DNA of 41,613 nt from a bacterium (GCA_024229695.1 JAAESD010000398.1:1-41613); one strand, 5' to 3'; numbered from the stretch's first letter, positions 1 to 10,241 are shown. Notes: a model not told the origin generated them from the sequence alone. Numbers and translations: made by a program.

Positions 1-1260
1 CCAATAAAAGAACCCGAAAGTGGCAAGAAGTAAAACTGATAAAACATCTGTTGTCGCAACTCTGTGCCACCATTGCTGACCTTCAGGTGGCTTTGGTTAT
101 GATGCACTGCGCATCAAGTCATTCAAATTGGATGACGAAAAATCTTCATCTGCAATAATTTTTGCACCGGTTGAAGACGAATTAAATGCTCCTGCAGGAA
201 CTTCATCCTCTGGTCGATATTGCTTGGGATCAGACTCTCCCGTAATCCAGTCCAGAGAAAATGTCACAGAACTACTTTGCAAAGTCCCATTTACAGGAAC
301 CAGATCACCAGGTGCAACCCATAGTTGATCACCACTTTTAATTTCTGTTGCTGGAACTGCAATGATTTTTGAGTCCTGAAATTTGCGTGCAAAAAGATCC
401 GCGATTCCATCGGAAGCCAATAATGCATTGCGATTCTTTTTAAGTACCGACTCTTGAAGCCATCTGCCAGTCAGCATCAAAGCAATGAATATTGTTATGG
501 TATCGAAATATGCTGCATCCGGGCCTTCGGTTAAATATGCGTAAACAGATCCTCCATACCCAAAGATCATACCCATGGCTATTGGGACATCGAGGTGAAT
601 TATTCGCCTGCGCAAGCTTATTACTGCTGCACTAATAAATGGCCAGCCACCAAGAACCAGGGATACTGTTGCAAGGACTAAATTGAGATTTCCAAAAAGG
701 TTGTATGTAGAACTATCGGCAGAGGTTAACCCAAAATAAAAACTGAGACTGTACATCATTGTGTTTATGGCAATAGCAATACAGATTCCCATTCTTAACT
801 GCAGAGAGTCACTTTTAGGGCTGCTTTTACGTTGAGGGCCAAATCGATAACCAAACTGCTCAATTTCTGAAAAGTATTCGCGAATATCACCTTTGCTACT
901 GTCCCAGGTTATATCGGCTCTGCCAAGAGCAGGGTTTATGCGCAGATTCAGAGCGCCATCATGCCGGTTGAATAATTTTTGAAGTAACCAGACACATGCG
1001 GCACAATGAATACCCTGGACATCCAGCTTCAGCTGAAGAAAGTTGGTATCAGTATTATCATCCAGCATTATGTCGAGCCAGGCAAAGCTGTCAGGCCGCA
1101 ATTCAGCTGGAGGAGCGATCGCTTCATTTTTTATATCGTAAAATTGATTGAGACCTGTTGCATTGATGAGTTTGTAAACTGTCTTGCAACCGTTACAACA
1201 AAACTCAACATCCGATTTTCCAAGCGGTAATCCACAATGAAGACACTTTCGGCTTACCAA
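1..1260 (-). pseudogene. ccoI: CcoI/FixI-type copper P-type ATPase, N-terminal half, broken by in-frame TAA and cut by the window edge
   Basis: Inner-membrane heavy-metal P-ATPase, of the kind that supplies copper for cytochrome oxidase assembly. Visible in order: an N-terminal Cys-rich metal site (CLHC at residues 6-9, CCNGC near 21-25), an HMA domain with CAAC at 86-89, four membrane segments, and the actuator motif TGES at 340-343. Translation stops at TAA (97-99) after residue 387, before the DKTGT phosphorylation and ATP-binding domains. The same frame stays open for the remaining 32 codons to the window edge and reads as the expected next part, a WWHRVA stretch followed by a hydrophobic helix. 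So this is a nonsense mutation, a sequencing error or readthrough, not a natural end. The start is TTG at 1258-1260, overlapping the stop of the upstream SafE/TauE-like gene, which suggests translational coupling. The family is clear; whether the gene is functional is not. Confidence 0.85.
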
Positions 1261-1997
1261 ATCACAACCTCACCAAATCTGAGATGTGGAATATACTGCA
1301 AAGCTGCAAGTCCTCTGAGAATCAGCTGTGTAGCCATAATCAGAATTAATATAGCTCCAATATTTTGAAACATGACTCTTTTCGATTGCGAAAATTTACC
1401 CAGACCAAACCCCAGTGCAACTAGTACAGGAATCGTGCCTGCACCAAATGCAAGCATCGACAATCCGCCCTGATGCCAGCTGCCAGTTCCCGCAGCAGTC
1501 AGTGCAACTGTGTATACAGGACCACATGGCAAAAATCCATTTGCAAAACCTAGTAATAATCTTTTGGGATAAGATTGTGCTTGAAGCAAGCTGCCGACTT
1601 TTCCGGAAATGAATCTTTGGAATGGACCGCTTTCCAATACTTTGGGGTAAGGCAATAATTTCAATAGCCCCAGCCCGAGTAGCAACATCATCGCTCCCAC
1701 TACCAGTGAAAGGATGGCCTGCATACTTTTTCCGCCGGAGGCATAGACTGCAGTTGAACCGGCAAAACCGGCAAACATTCCAAGTAGAGTATATGCTGAC
1801 ACACGACCGATATGGTAGATTACCTGTCGCATCGATGCAGATAACACTGAATCTGTTTGCTGATGAACAGCGTAAGTAGTAACAAGTGGTCCACACATAC
1901 CTATGCAATGACCCAGGCTTATCATCAATCCTGTTGTGAACAGCACTACAAAGTCAAAAGGCATTGCAGTTGGTGCCAGATTTCCGCAGCAGTCCAT
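1254..1997 (-). CDS. SafE/TauE-like (DsbD-type) membrane protein, probable partner of the copper ATPase
   Basis: Polytopic inner-membrane protein of 247 residues in the sulfite exporter TauE/SafE, urease-accessory UreH-like family. It shows the family signature GHCIGMCG at residues 29-36 and a second half-motif FLPCGPVY in the middle, with about six hydrophobic segments. Relatives commonly sit next to ccoI-type ATPases and are thought to help copper delivery or cytochrome oxidase assembly; the substrate is unproven. I chose the ATG at 1997 because GGAG lies 4 nt upstream and the longer TTG frame (to 2072) adds a polar, non-membrane leader. The N-terminus carries a CC pair (MDCCG) that could bind metal. 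It is divergent from the acyl-CoA synthetase at 2090, with only 92 nt between them. Confidence 0.8.
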   Translation of the reverse strand: MDCCGNLAPTAMPFDFVVLFTTGLMISLGHCIGMCGPLVTTYAVHQQTDSVLSASMRQVIYHIGRVSAYTLLGMFAGFAGSTAVYASGGKSMQAILSLVVGAMMLLLGLGLLKLLPYPKVLESGPFQRFISGKVGSLLQAQSYPKRLLLGFANGFLPCGPVYTVALTAAGTGSWHQGGLSMLAFGAGTIPVLVALGFGLGKFSQSKRVMFQNIGAILILIMATQLILRGLAALQYIPHLRFGEVVIW

Positions 1998-2089
1998 TTT
2001 TCTCCAAAAAGTAATCTTGATGTTTCCATTTCGAGGTTTACAAGTTACCATAAAGTTGTCAATAGACCACAAAAATAAAAGCAGGGATT
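1998..2089. promoter_or_regulatory. Divergent intergenic region
   Basis: This 92-nt AT-rich gap separates the ATPase operon (-) from the acyl-CoA synthetase fusion (+) and must hold promoters for both. On the plus strand TTTACA at 2038-2043 and CAATAG 17 nt later is the best sigma70-like pair, but it is poor. The plus gene has only a weak AGGG close to its ATG. No convincing operator was seen. Confidence 0.3.
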
Positions 2090-5000
2090 ATGAACGATAA
2101 CTGGCAAAACGTTTTAACTGAAGGCAAAGAGCTTCTCGATTCACCGGGGAAAGCCCATAAATGGCTGAATGAAACTCGTCGATCAGAGTTTTTGCTATCT
2201 TTGCCTGACAGTGAAACCAGAAACCAGTGGGCTGATACTGCCGTCGATCTTATCCATTCCAGTAATTATACTCTGGAATCGATGATGAATGACAGAGTTG
2301 CAGAACACCCCGACCGTACACTTTTTCATGATCCGGAATCAGATGACAGCAGATGGAGCTATGCCCAGGTACTAAGGCAAGCTCGCAAGTATGCTGCAAC
2401 TTTTATTGATACTGTGGGCAAGCAACCAAGAGTTGCATTTATAACTCCAAACTCTCTGCATGGAGCAATATGTGACATCGGATGTCTGTTGCACGGCATT
2501 TTGGTAATGCCACTCTCACCCGTTATCGGGCAAGAAAACCTGCTCTGGGTTCTGGAAAAAATGGAAGTCAATATTATTGTGTCTGGTGGCCTGGATCAGC
2601 ATCATGCTGTGGCATCGGCACTGGATCAGTTTCAGGGTGAAGTAAAGCATTTCACTCTTGATAACTTTGGCCCTGCAGGGTCTGAAAATATTGTTGAAAC
2701 TGCTAATAAACTATCTACATCTGCAGTTGATTCGATACTTGAGAAACAACCTCGACTCCAGATGGATGACACTGCTACTGTTCTGTTCACTTCCGGAAGT
2801 ACTGGCAAGCCAAAAGGTGTTGTTTTTACTATTGGCAACATGGTTACAAAACGATTTGCCCGAGCTGCTGCTCTGCCAGAAGTTGGCGTCGATGAAAAAT
2901 TGTTATGCTTCCTGCCTCTCTATCATACTTTTGGCCGATTTCTGGAAATGCTGGGAATGCTGTTCTGGGGCGGCACCTATGTTTTTGTGGGCAACCCATC
3001 AGCAGACACTTTGCTCAGCCGATTAAAAGAAATTCAACCTACTGGCCTTATCAGCATCCCACTACGATGGACTCAAATTCGCGCTGCATGTGGAGATGAT
3101 ACAAGTAATTTCAGGGAAGTTACCGGCGAAAGATTGCGCTGGGGCTTAAGTGCTGCTGGCTATCTGGACCCAAGAGTATTCCGATTTTTCCATCGTAATG
3201 GAGTGAAGCTTTGTAGTGGATTTGGTATGACTGAAGCTACTGGTGGAATTACGATGACACCGCCTGATGATTACAAAGAAGGCTCAGTTGGCGTACCTTT
3301 GCCAGCAGTAAATATTGAGCTCTCAGAAGATGGTGAAATGCTGATTTCCGGGCCATACATAGCCCGATATCTGGACGATGACAGTGAAGGCCCTCTACCT
3401 ACTGGTGATATATTTAAGAAAATTGGCAACGGCCATCTTGAAATAATTGATCGAGTTAAAGACATCTACAAAAACACTCGTGGACAGACCATTGCACCTA
3501 GAAAAGTAGAACAGAAATTTGCCGATGTCCCAGGCATTAAAAGAGTCTTTCTGGTTGGCGACCACAGGAACAGCAATGTCCTGCTAATTGTCCCTGAAAG
3601 AGACGATCCCATATTGACTGGAGCAAGCGATGAGACAACTGTCCGCGATTACTTCAGACAAATAATTACTGCTGCCAATGAGGATCTTGCCAATCGTGAA
3701 CGTGTCATCAACTTTGCAATTTTGGACAGAGACTTCTCAATCGACAATGAGGAACTTACACCAAAAGGTTCCTACAAAAGGAAAAACATTGAAGAAAACT
3801 TCAAAGAAGTCATTGATGATCTATATCAAAATGAAAGACTTTCTCTGGAAGTAAGTGGCTATTCCGTTCAAATACCTCGCTGGATTTTCCGTGATTTGGG
3901 AATACTTGAAAGTGATATAACAGTTCAATATGGTGGACTTTATGATAGACATCGCGGTCTACTACTGAAAGTAACTGAACTCGAAAATGGTCTGACTAAA
4001 ATTGGCGATCTGATTTATAAACTTCAGGGAAAAACTTTCAACCTTGGCAGACTTTCACGGCAACCGCTGCTTTGGGCAGGCAACCTCTCTCTGGCAAACT
4101 TCTGCCCGGTAAAAGATGGCTGGGATACTCCCCAGGGAACATTCAGCAATAGCATTTACTTACCACAAACTGAACATGAAATGCCGTCCGGAAAAATAAG
4201 TTTTGAACTGCCAGCAATGAATGATCGCAGGTTGCCAAGGATTCACGAACTTTCACACAAAGCTATGTTTGGTGAAGAGAATATGGCATTGAAAGGTATT
4301 GCGGGACTTCAGAGGGCCCTGGAAATTGCTGACCATAACAGTGCTTACTTGATTCGACGCAGACTTGAAACTCTGGCAAGACATCAAAGTGAAGAAGTCA
4401 GGTGTCAAGCATATAAAATACTGCTACTCGATGAGCCATCACCTGATTACAGCCAAAATGAGCCTACTTTCCTGGAATCCGGGCTGCCATTCTTGAATCA
4501 GCAAACAATTAAAGAGATTGCAGCCGGTGGTATGGGAGATCGCAGACTTGCTGCTTTCCGCCGTCGACTTGATTCATACAGAGCTCAACTGGAATGGCCA
4601 ATTTCAGATTCAGCACGTGAACAGTTCAAACTGATTTTCGAGTTACTCGTTAATCTGGTAAAAGTTGACCCGTCTTTTTATGCAATCGTCAGAGAAGAGC
4701 TTGTGAGCTGGATTCTACATCGGGAAGACGATGTGATTTCAAAGATGGCTGAAAAGTTCGCTTTTGAAATTGCAGCTCACTACGAAAATTCGCTTACTGA
4801 ATTATTGCCACAAATCAATGAAGCAAGCTGGAAGGGCAAACTGATTTTTCAGGATGGGATGTCTGAACAGGAAATTTCCAGGCTTAAAGAAGTTCTGATT
4901 GGCACAACTTTTTTACAACAATCAATCCTGCTTTCAACTGATGGCCAAAAGCTTGACCTGCGCGAAGTCCCTCAAGATGGTATTTGGGTTTCCAGAACTG

Positions 5001-6532
5001 CCGTCAGGCACAGTCAGCGACTATATCGGCTGAGCATAACTGCCACTACTGGGAAACATTATGATCTACTGATTTCTTTGTGGAACATGCAGGAATTAGA
5101 TACTAAGGATCGCAGTATCTATGACACAATTTACTGGATGATTGCGCTCTCAGGATATCCACATGGCAATCCTTCCCTACCGAGATTTGGTTGTTTCAGA
5201 CCTGAACTCGGAGCACTTTCACTGGCATACCTCAACGATTTGAATGCTTGGGAAAGGATTCGGGAATACAGCTCTGGAGATGGAGTCAGCAAACAAAAAT
5301 GGCAACAACTTTTCACTGGTGCTTTTACAACATGTTTCCGTGGCTGGCTTCACAGTGACAAACAGATTGTCCCTGGAATGATTACTCCCAAAAACGTTGT
5401 TGTTTCCGAGCCTGATTTCCGGGAACGAGCCAAACTGCTTTCGCTCACTGGCTGGAAAAAATACACTCGTCCACTGGATCTGATTCAACCAATAATCCAC
5501 AATTTCTACAAACAGACCGCAATGAGTTTTACATCGGTACAACACAATCTGGATTTACAATGGATTGCAGATGCTTGTGTTGATGCGCTGGGGCGTGAAG
5601 ATGCTGCCAGGTTCCTATCGGAATTGCAGGAGGATTTGCAGGAAGAATCGCTGGATGGATACAGAGGTGCGCTTGCGAGAGAGATTTCTGAGTTCCTGCC
5701 AAAACTTGAAACTGAGTTTCATATCTGTGCAACACTTCGTAATGCTATCAATCGTTTCAACGACTGGGAAATTGCTAACCCTGAAGCTACTGCAAAGGCC
5801 AAGAATCAGGTTATTGACGAGATGTACGGATTGTATGGCATGAGTATCTTGCCTCATCAATCACGATTCCATCTTTACAGAAATTGCTGGTTCAATAACT
5901 CTGAAGACCAGATTAAGCACGCGTTTGACAGACTACTCCATGCAATGCATCTGGCTCCCGAAAAAACAGTTTCCGGTATGGTTCAGCTTTCCGATTTGCA
6001 GGCATTGCTATCAGATGAAGATGACATTACAACCTTCAACCACATGGTCTTCCCTCACTCACAGGTTTCTCAAAAGCATAAATTGACAACTGTTGGTGAT
6101 GATGAGAACAGGTATGTGATCGTCACATCTGATGTATCTGACAGACAGGGAGGAACTTACACTGTTCGTGAGCCTCTGGAGCCAGCTGAAATTGGACTTC
6201 TATATAGATTATTCTTCAAATCGGGTTATTACAAAACTATCAGCACCCAGGATCAATTCCTGGTCCTGGCTGATGCCGATGGTCAAGTAGCAGGTGGCAT
6301 CAGTTGGCATGCAGTTGATGACAAAACAGTTCACTTGAATGGTATTGTTGTTTCAACTCCACTACTTGGCAAAGGACTAAGCTCTGTTCTTATTGAAGAC
6401 TTCTGCACCAGGCTCGCAAATATGGACTATACACTAGTCAAAACCGTATTTGTACTCAGGCCGTTTTTTGAAAAACACGGCTTTAGATTAGACCGCAAAT
6501 GGGGCGGTTTGGTCAGATCTCTGGAAAACTAA
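2090..6532 (+). CDS. Giant fusion: AMP-forming acyl-CoA synthetase, unassigned ~780-aa region, GNAT acetyltransferase
   Basis: A 1480-residue, apparently cytoplasmic protein. Residues about 50-575 form a complete ANL acyl-CoA synthetase: P-loop FTSGSTGKPKG near 229, GFGMTEATGG near 377, TGD near 437, IDRVKD near 453, and the C-terminal lysine region PKGSYKRKN near 557. It would activate an acyl acid with ATP to acyl-AMP and then acyl-CoA, probably medium or long chain. Residues about 575-1350 match no family I can name. Around 700-800 they are helical and Arg-rich, HEAT-like. Near 1090-1110 a stretch reading PGMITPKNVVV loosely recalls a kinase catalytic loop, which is speculative. Residues about 1355-1480 look like a GNAT N-acetyltransferase, with the acetyl-CoA loop LLGKGLSS near 1424. 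The gene appears monocistronic. AMP-forming ligase joined to GNAT is an uncommon order; the known Pat/Pka fusions use the NDP-forming ligase. Confidence 0.85.
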   Translation: MNDNWQNVLTEGKELLDSPGKAHKWLNETRRSEFLLSLPDSETRNQWADTAVDLIHSSNYTLESMMNDRVAEHPDRTLFHDPESDDSRWSYAQVLRQARKYAATFIDTVGKQPRVAFITPNSLHGAICDIGCLLHGILVMPLSPVIGQENLLWVLEKMEVNIIVSGGLDQHHAVASALDQFQGEVKHFTLDNFGPAGSENIVETANKLSTSAVDSILEKQPRLQMDDTATVLFTSGSTGKPKGVVFTIGNMVTKRFARAAALPEVGVDEKLLCFLPLYHTFGRFLEMLGMLFWGGTYVFVGNPSADTLLSRLKEIQPTGLISIPLRWTQIRAACGDDTSNFREVTGERLRWGLSAAGYLDPRVFRFFHRNGVKLCSGFGMTEATGGITMTPPDDYKEGSVGVPLPAVNIELSEDGEMLISGPYIARYLDDDSEGPLPTGDIFKKIGNGHLEIIDRVKDIYKNTRGQTIAPRKVEQKFADVPGIKRVFLVGDHRNSNVLLIVPERDDPILTGASDETTVRDYFRQIITAANEDLANRERVINFAILDRDFSIDNEELTPKGSYKRKNIEENFKEVIDDLYQNERLSLEVSGYSVQIPRWIFRDLGILESDITVQYGGLYDRHRGLLLKVTELENGLTKIGDLIYKLQGKTFNLGRLSRQPLLWAGNLSLANFCPVKDGWDTPQGTFSNSIYLPQTEHEMPSGKISFELPAMNDRRLPRIHELSHKAMFGEENMALKGIAGLQRALEIADHNSAYLIRRRLETLARHQSEEVRCQAYKILLLDEPSPDYSQNEPTFLESGLPFLNQQTIKEIAAGGMGDRRLAAFRRRLDSYRAQLEWPISDSAREQFKLIFELLVNLVKVDPSFYAIVREELVSWILHREDDVISKMAEKFAFEIAAHYENSLTELLPQINEASWKGKLIFQDGMSEQEISRLKEVLIGTTFLQQSILLSTDGQKLDLREVPQDGIWVSRTAVRHSQRLYRLSITATTGKHYDLLISLWNMQELDTKDRSIYDTIYWMIALSGYPHGNPSLPRFGCFRPELGALSLAYLNDLNAWERIREYSSGDGVSKQKWQQLFTGAFTTCFRGWLHSDKQIVPGMITPKNVVVSEPDFRERAKLLSLTGWKKYTRPLDLIQPIIHNFYKQTAMSFTSVQHNLDLQWIADACVDALGREDAARFLSELQEDLQEESLDGYRGALAREISEFLPKLETEFHICATLRNAINRFNDWEIANPEATAKAKNQVIDEMYGLYGMSILPHQSRFHLYRNCWFNNSEDQIKHAFDRLLHAMHLAPEKTVSGMVQLSDLQALLSDEDDITTFNHMVFPHSQVSQKHKLTTVGDDENRYVIVTSDVSDRQGGTYTVREPLEPAEIGLLYRLFFKSGYYKTISTQDQFLVLADADGQVAGGISWHAVDDKTVHLNGIVVSTPLLGKGLSSVLIEDFCTRLANMDYTLVKTVFVLRPFFEKHGFRLDRKWGGLVRSLEN

Positions 6533-6664
6533 AATAATACTCTGCTCCGAGCCTCTATTTCTGGATTACTGCCAAATTTTGCTTATCTTTTAGGCTCCGG
6601 ATTTTCGCAACGGATTTGATATATTTTTCGATAAGTTGAATACAGTCTTACAGGAGGAATCTGA
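6533..6664 (+). promoter_or_regulatory. Leader/promoter region of nifJ
   Basis: 132 nt between the fusion gene and nifJ. A 6-bp inverted repeat, GAGCCT (6549-6554) and AGGCTC (6592-6597), spans a 37-nt loop without a clean T tract, so it is a poor terminator. A TATATT sits at about 6620 without a recognisable -35. A strong Shine-Dalgarno AGGAGG lies just before the nifJ ATG. Confidence 0.3.
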
Positions 6665-9600
6665 ATGACTGAACAAAAGAGACGAATGATTACTATCGAC
6701 GGTAATGAAGCCGCCGCATCAGTAGCTCATCGTACTAATGAAGTAATCGCGATCTACCCGATCACACCATCGTCCCCAATGGGCGAACACTCTGATGCAT
6801 GGAGTGCTGCTGGTCAAAAGAATATTTGGGGACAAATTCCTGAAGTTGCAGAAATGCAATCTGAAGGTGGAGCTGCCGGTGCTGTGCACGGTGCCCTACA
6901 GACAGGATCACTGACTACAACATTCACTGCTAGTCAGGGACTGTTGTTGATGATTCCAAATATGTATAAAATTGCTGGTGAATTAACACCAACAGTTTTC
7001 CATATCGCTGCACGAAGTGTTGCAACTCATGCGCTATCGATTTTTGGCGACCACTCTGATATTTACGCTTGTCGTCAAACTGGTTGGGGAATGCTTGCAT
7101 CATCAAATGTCCAGGAAGTTCACGATTTTGCGCTGATTTCACAAGCCGCTTCTCTTGAGTCAAGAATTCCATTCCTGCACTTCTTTGATGGCTTCCGTAC
7201 TAGCCATGAAGTAACCAAAATCGAAGAACTGACTGATGCTGATTTGAAGCACATTATTACTGATGATATGATTTCATCCCATCGTGACAGAGCATTAACT
7301 CCAGATAAACCTGTCATTCGTGGTACTGCTCAAAATCCTGACGCTTTCTTCCAAGCCAGAGAGGCAGTTTCACCTTTCTATGCTGCATGTCCTGAAGCTG
7401 TTGTAAAGCAGATGGAAAGATTTGCTGAATTGACTGGCAGAAGCTACAAACTATTTGATTACCATGGAGCACCTGATGCTGACAGAGTAATCATTGCAAT
7501 GGGTAGTGCAACTGACACAATTTATGAAACAGTTGATGCTATGGTTGCTGCTGGAGAAAAAGTTGGACTGTTGAATGTCAAACTTTACCGTCCATTCAGT
7601 GCAAAGCACTTCATCGGTTCATTACCTGCTTCTGTTAAGAGCATCTCAGTTCTAGACAGAACTAAAGAGCCTGGTTGCTCTGGTGAACCTCTGTATATGG
7701 ACATCATGACCACATTGCTTGAAGAATCACAGTCAGGCACCTTGCCGTTTGATATGCCAAAAGTTGTTGGCGGTCGCTATGGCCTCTCAAGCAAAGAGTT
7801 CACCCCTGCTATGATCAAGGGTATATTCGATGACTTGGGAAGTGACAATCCAAAGAACCACTTCACCGTTGGTATTAACGACGATGTTAGCGGAACTTCA
7901 ATTTCCTACGATGCTTCATACGATATTGAAAAAGACAATGTTGTACGCGGAGTATTCTACGGTCTCGGTTCCGATGGTACTGTTGGAGCTAACAAAAACT
8001 CCATCAAGATTATTGGCGAATCTACAGACAACAATGCTCAAGGCTACTTTGTCTATGACTCTAAAAAAGCTGGCGCGGTTACAATATCGCACCTTCGCTT
8101 TGGACCAGATCAGATTCGTTCAACATATCTGATTTCTCAAGCAAACTTTCTGGCATGTCATCAATGGTCATTCGTTGAGCAATATGACATGATCAGCAAA
8201 CTTGCCAAAGGTGGAACATTCCTGCTTAACAGCCCTTATAATGCTGATGAGGTTTGGGACAAACTACCTAAAGAGATGCAAGAAGACCTGATTGAAAAAC
8301 AAGCCAAGTTCTATGTTATCGATGGTGTAAAAGTTGCCAGAGATGCTGGAATGGGTGGTCGCATTAATACAGTTATGCAAACCTGCTTCTTTGCAATCAG
8401 CGGTGTACTTGAGCGTGATGAAGCAATCGATTGTATTAAAGATGCAATCAAGAAGAGCTATGGAAGCAAGGGCGAGAAAGTTGTTCAAATGAACTATGAC
8501 GCTGTTGATTCATCGCTTGCCAACATGCATGAAGTTACAATCCCTGATTCTGCTACTTCATCTACCAAACGTCCTGCAATAGTTGTAGACGAAGCTCCTG
8601 ACCATGTAAAACAGGTCACTGCAATGATGATGGCTGGAAACGGTGATCAACTTCCTGTAAGTGCATTTACTCCAGATGGAACATGGCCAACTGGCACAAC
8701 CAAATGGGAAAAACGCAATATCGCTCTGGAAATCCCAGTTTGGGAAAATGACCTTTGTATTCAATGTAACAAGTGTGTATTTGTTTGCCCACATGCTGCA
8801 ATTCGTGCAAAAGTTTATGACCCTGAAAAACTTGATGGCGCTCCTGAGACATTCCAGTCAATGGACTTCAAAGGCAAAGACTTTAAAGGCGCAAAATACA
8901 CTATCCAGGTTGCTCCAGAAGATTGTACTGGCTGTAGAATCTGTGTTGAAGCATGTCCTGGAAAAGACAAACAGAATCCTGAACGCCATGCTCTGCTTAT
9001 GGCAGACCAGCCACCATTGCGTGTTGCTGAACGTGACAACTGGGATTTCTTCCTGAACTTGCCTAACCCTGACAGAACTGCTGTTAAGCAGAATGTCAAG
9101 GGAAGTCAGTTCCTTGAGCCACTGTTCGAGTTCTCTGGAGCTTGTAGTGGTTGTGGTGAAACTCAATATATAAAACTGATTACTCAGCTGTATGGTGACA
9201 GAATGATTGTTGCCAATGCAACTGGCTGTTCAAGTATTTACGGTGGCAACTTGCCAACTACTCCATACTCAACCGACGACAATGGCAGAGGCCCAGCATG
9301 GAGTAACTCCCTGTTTGAGGATAATGCTGAATTTGGTTATGGAATGCGTATGGCAGTTGATCAGAAGAATGAATTGGCAACTCAGCTACTTAACGAGCTG
9401 GCTTCCGAGCTTGGAAGTGAACTTGTTGACAGCCTGGTCAATGCTGATCAATCAGATGAAGCTGGCATTATTGCTCAACGTGACAGAGTTGCAGAGTTAA
9501 AAACAAAACTCGCGACAATGGACTCGGCTGCAGCAAGCAGGCTTGCTGAGGTTTCTGATTATCTGGTAACTAAATCAGTTTGGATATTTGGTGGCGACGG

Positions 9601-10231
9601 CTGGGCATATGACATCGGCTACGGCGGACTGGACCATGTTCTAGCCAGCAACAAAAACATCAATGTCCTGGTTATGGATACTGAAGTTTACTCAAACACT
9701 GGTGGTCAAGCTTCCAAAGCTACACCAATTGGTGCTGTTGCTAAGTTTGCTACATCCGGTAAACCTATCGGCAAAAAGAACCTTGGTATGATTGCAATGA
9801 GTTATGGTCACATTTATGTGGCTCAAGTTGCATTCGGTGCAAAGGATGCTCAAACAGTTAACGCAATTCGTGAAGCTGCTGAGTATGATGGGCCGAGTCT
9901 GATTATCGCATACAGTCACTGCATTGAGCATGGCTATGATATGGGCGATGGACTTACTCACCAGGAACTTGCTGTCAAAACTGGTTACTGGCCACTTTAC
10001 AGGTTTGACCCTCGTAAGATTGCTGAAGGTGGTTCTCCACTGAAACTGGATAGCAAAGCACCTGCAATGCCTCTTGAAGAGTACTCAATGCTTGAAAACA
10101 GGTATCGTGTATTGCACAAGAGCAATCCTGAGCTTGCTGCTAAACTTGCAGTTCATGCTCAAAATTATGTTAATGAACGTTGGATCATGCTTGAAAACAT
10201 GGCCAACTTGAACTTTGCTGACATAAAGTGA
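6665..10231 (+). CDS. nifJ: Pyruvate:ferredoxin (flavodoxin) oxidoreductase, single-chain
   Basis: Cytoplasmic thiamine-diphosphate and iron-sulfur enzyme converting pyruvate plus CoA to acetyl-CoA, CO2 and reduced ferredoxin. At 1188 residues it has full family length. The N-terminal domain carries the pyruvate-binding YPITPSSPMGE segment near residue 31. The ferredoxin domain has two 4Fe-4S motifs, CIQCNKCVFVCP near 698 and CTGCRICVEACP near 753. The proximal-cluster pair CSGCGE is near 826. The thiamine diphosphate and magnesium region GDGWAYDIGYGG (near 977) leads into the EVYSNTGGQ segment. The start ATG follows AGGAGG. The S9 peptidase gene follows with a 10-nt gap, so the two are probably cotranscribed. 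The enzyme implies low-potential electron metabolism and low oxygen, at least part of the time. Confidence 0.97.
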   Translation: MTEQKRRMITIDGNEAAASVAHRTNEVIAIYPITPSSPMGEHSDAWSAAGQKNIWGQIPEVAEMQSEGGAAGAVHGALQTGSLTTTFTASQGLLLMIPNMYKIAGELTPTVFHIAARSVATHALSIFGDHSDIYACRQTGWGMLASSNVQEVHDFALISQAASLESRIPFLHFFDGFRTSHEVTKIEELTDADLKHIITDDMISSHRDRALTPDKPVIRGTAQNPDAFFQAREAVSPFYAACPEAVVKQMERFAELTGRSYKLFDYHGAPDADRVIIAMGSATDTIYETVDAMVAAGEKVGLLNVKLYRPFSAKHFIGSLPASVKSISVLDRTKEPGCSGEPLYMDIMTTLLEESQSGTLPFDMPKVVGGRYGLSSKEFTPAMIKGIFDDLGSDNPKNHFTVGINDDVSGTSISYDASYDIEKDNVVRGVFYGLGSDGTVGANKNSIKIIGESTDNNAQGYFVYDSKKAGAVTISHLRFGPDQIRSTYLISQANFLACHQWSFVEQYDMISKLAKGGTFLLNSPYNADEVWDKLPKEMQEDLIEKQAKFYVIDGVKVARDAGMGGRINTVMQTCFFAISGVLERDEAIDCIKDAIKKSYGSKGEKVVQMNYDAVDSSLANMHEVTIPDSATSSTKRPAIVVDEAPDHVKQVTAMMMAGNGDQLPVSAFTPDGTWPTGTTKWEKRNIALEIPVWENDLCIQCNKCVFVCPHAAIRAKVYDPEKLDGAPETFQSMDFKGKDFKGAKYTIQVAPEDCTGCRICVEACPGKDKQNPERHALLMADQPPLRVAERDNWDFFLNLPNPDRTAVKQNVKGSQFLEPLFEFSGACSGCGETQYIKLITQLYGDRMIVANATGCSSIYGGNLPTTPYSTDDNGRGPAWSNSLFEDNAEFGYGMRMAVDQKNELATQLLNELASELGSELVDSLVNADQSDEAGIIAQRDRVAELKTKLATMDSAAASRLAEVSDYLVTKSVWIFGGDGWAYDIGYGGLDHVLASNKNINVLVMDTEVYSNTGGQASKATPIGAVAKFATSGKPIGKKNLGMIAMSYGHIYVAQVAFGAKDAQTVNAIREAAEYDGPSLIIAYSHCIEHGYDMGDGLTHQELAVKTGYWPLYRFDPRKIAEGGSPLKLDSKAPAMPLEEYSMLENRYRVLHKSNPELAAKLAVHAQNYVNERWIMLENMANLNFADIK

Positions 10232-10241
10232 GGCTTAATTG

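Noticed and set aside
97..99. Codon reassignment of TAA
   Set aside because: Many genes here end naturally at TAA (for example the fusion gene, FadL and SDH-linked genes), so the stop in the ATPase is a local event.
2658..3026. Long reading frames in other frames or on the opposite strand (also 5219-5545, 8661-9056, 11090-11329, 20136-20588, 34011-34529)
   Set aside because: They sit wholly inside strongly supported genes, lack ribosome sites and show no domain motifs, so they are shadows.
2090..6532. A sure kinase domain in the fusion protein
   Set aside because: Only one short loop resembles a catalytic loop; no convincing glycine-rich loop or DFG motif was found.
6549..6597. GAGCCT/AGGCTC as a terminator
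   Set aside because: A 37-nt loop and no T tract after the stem make it poor.
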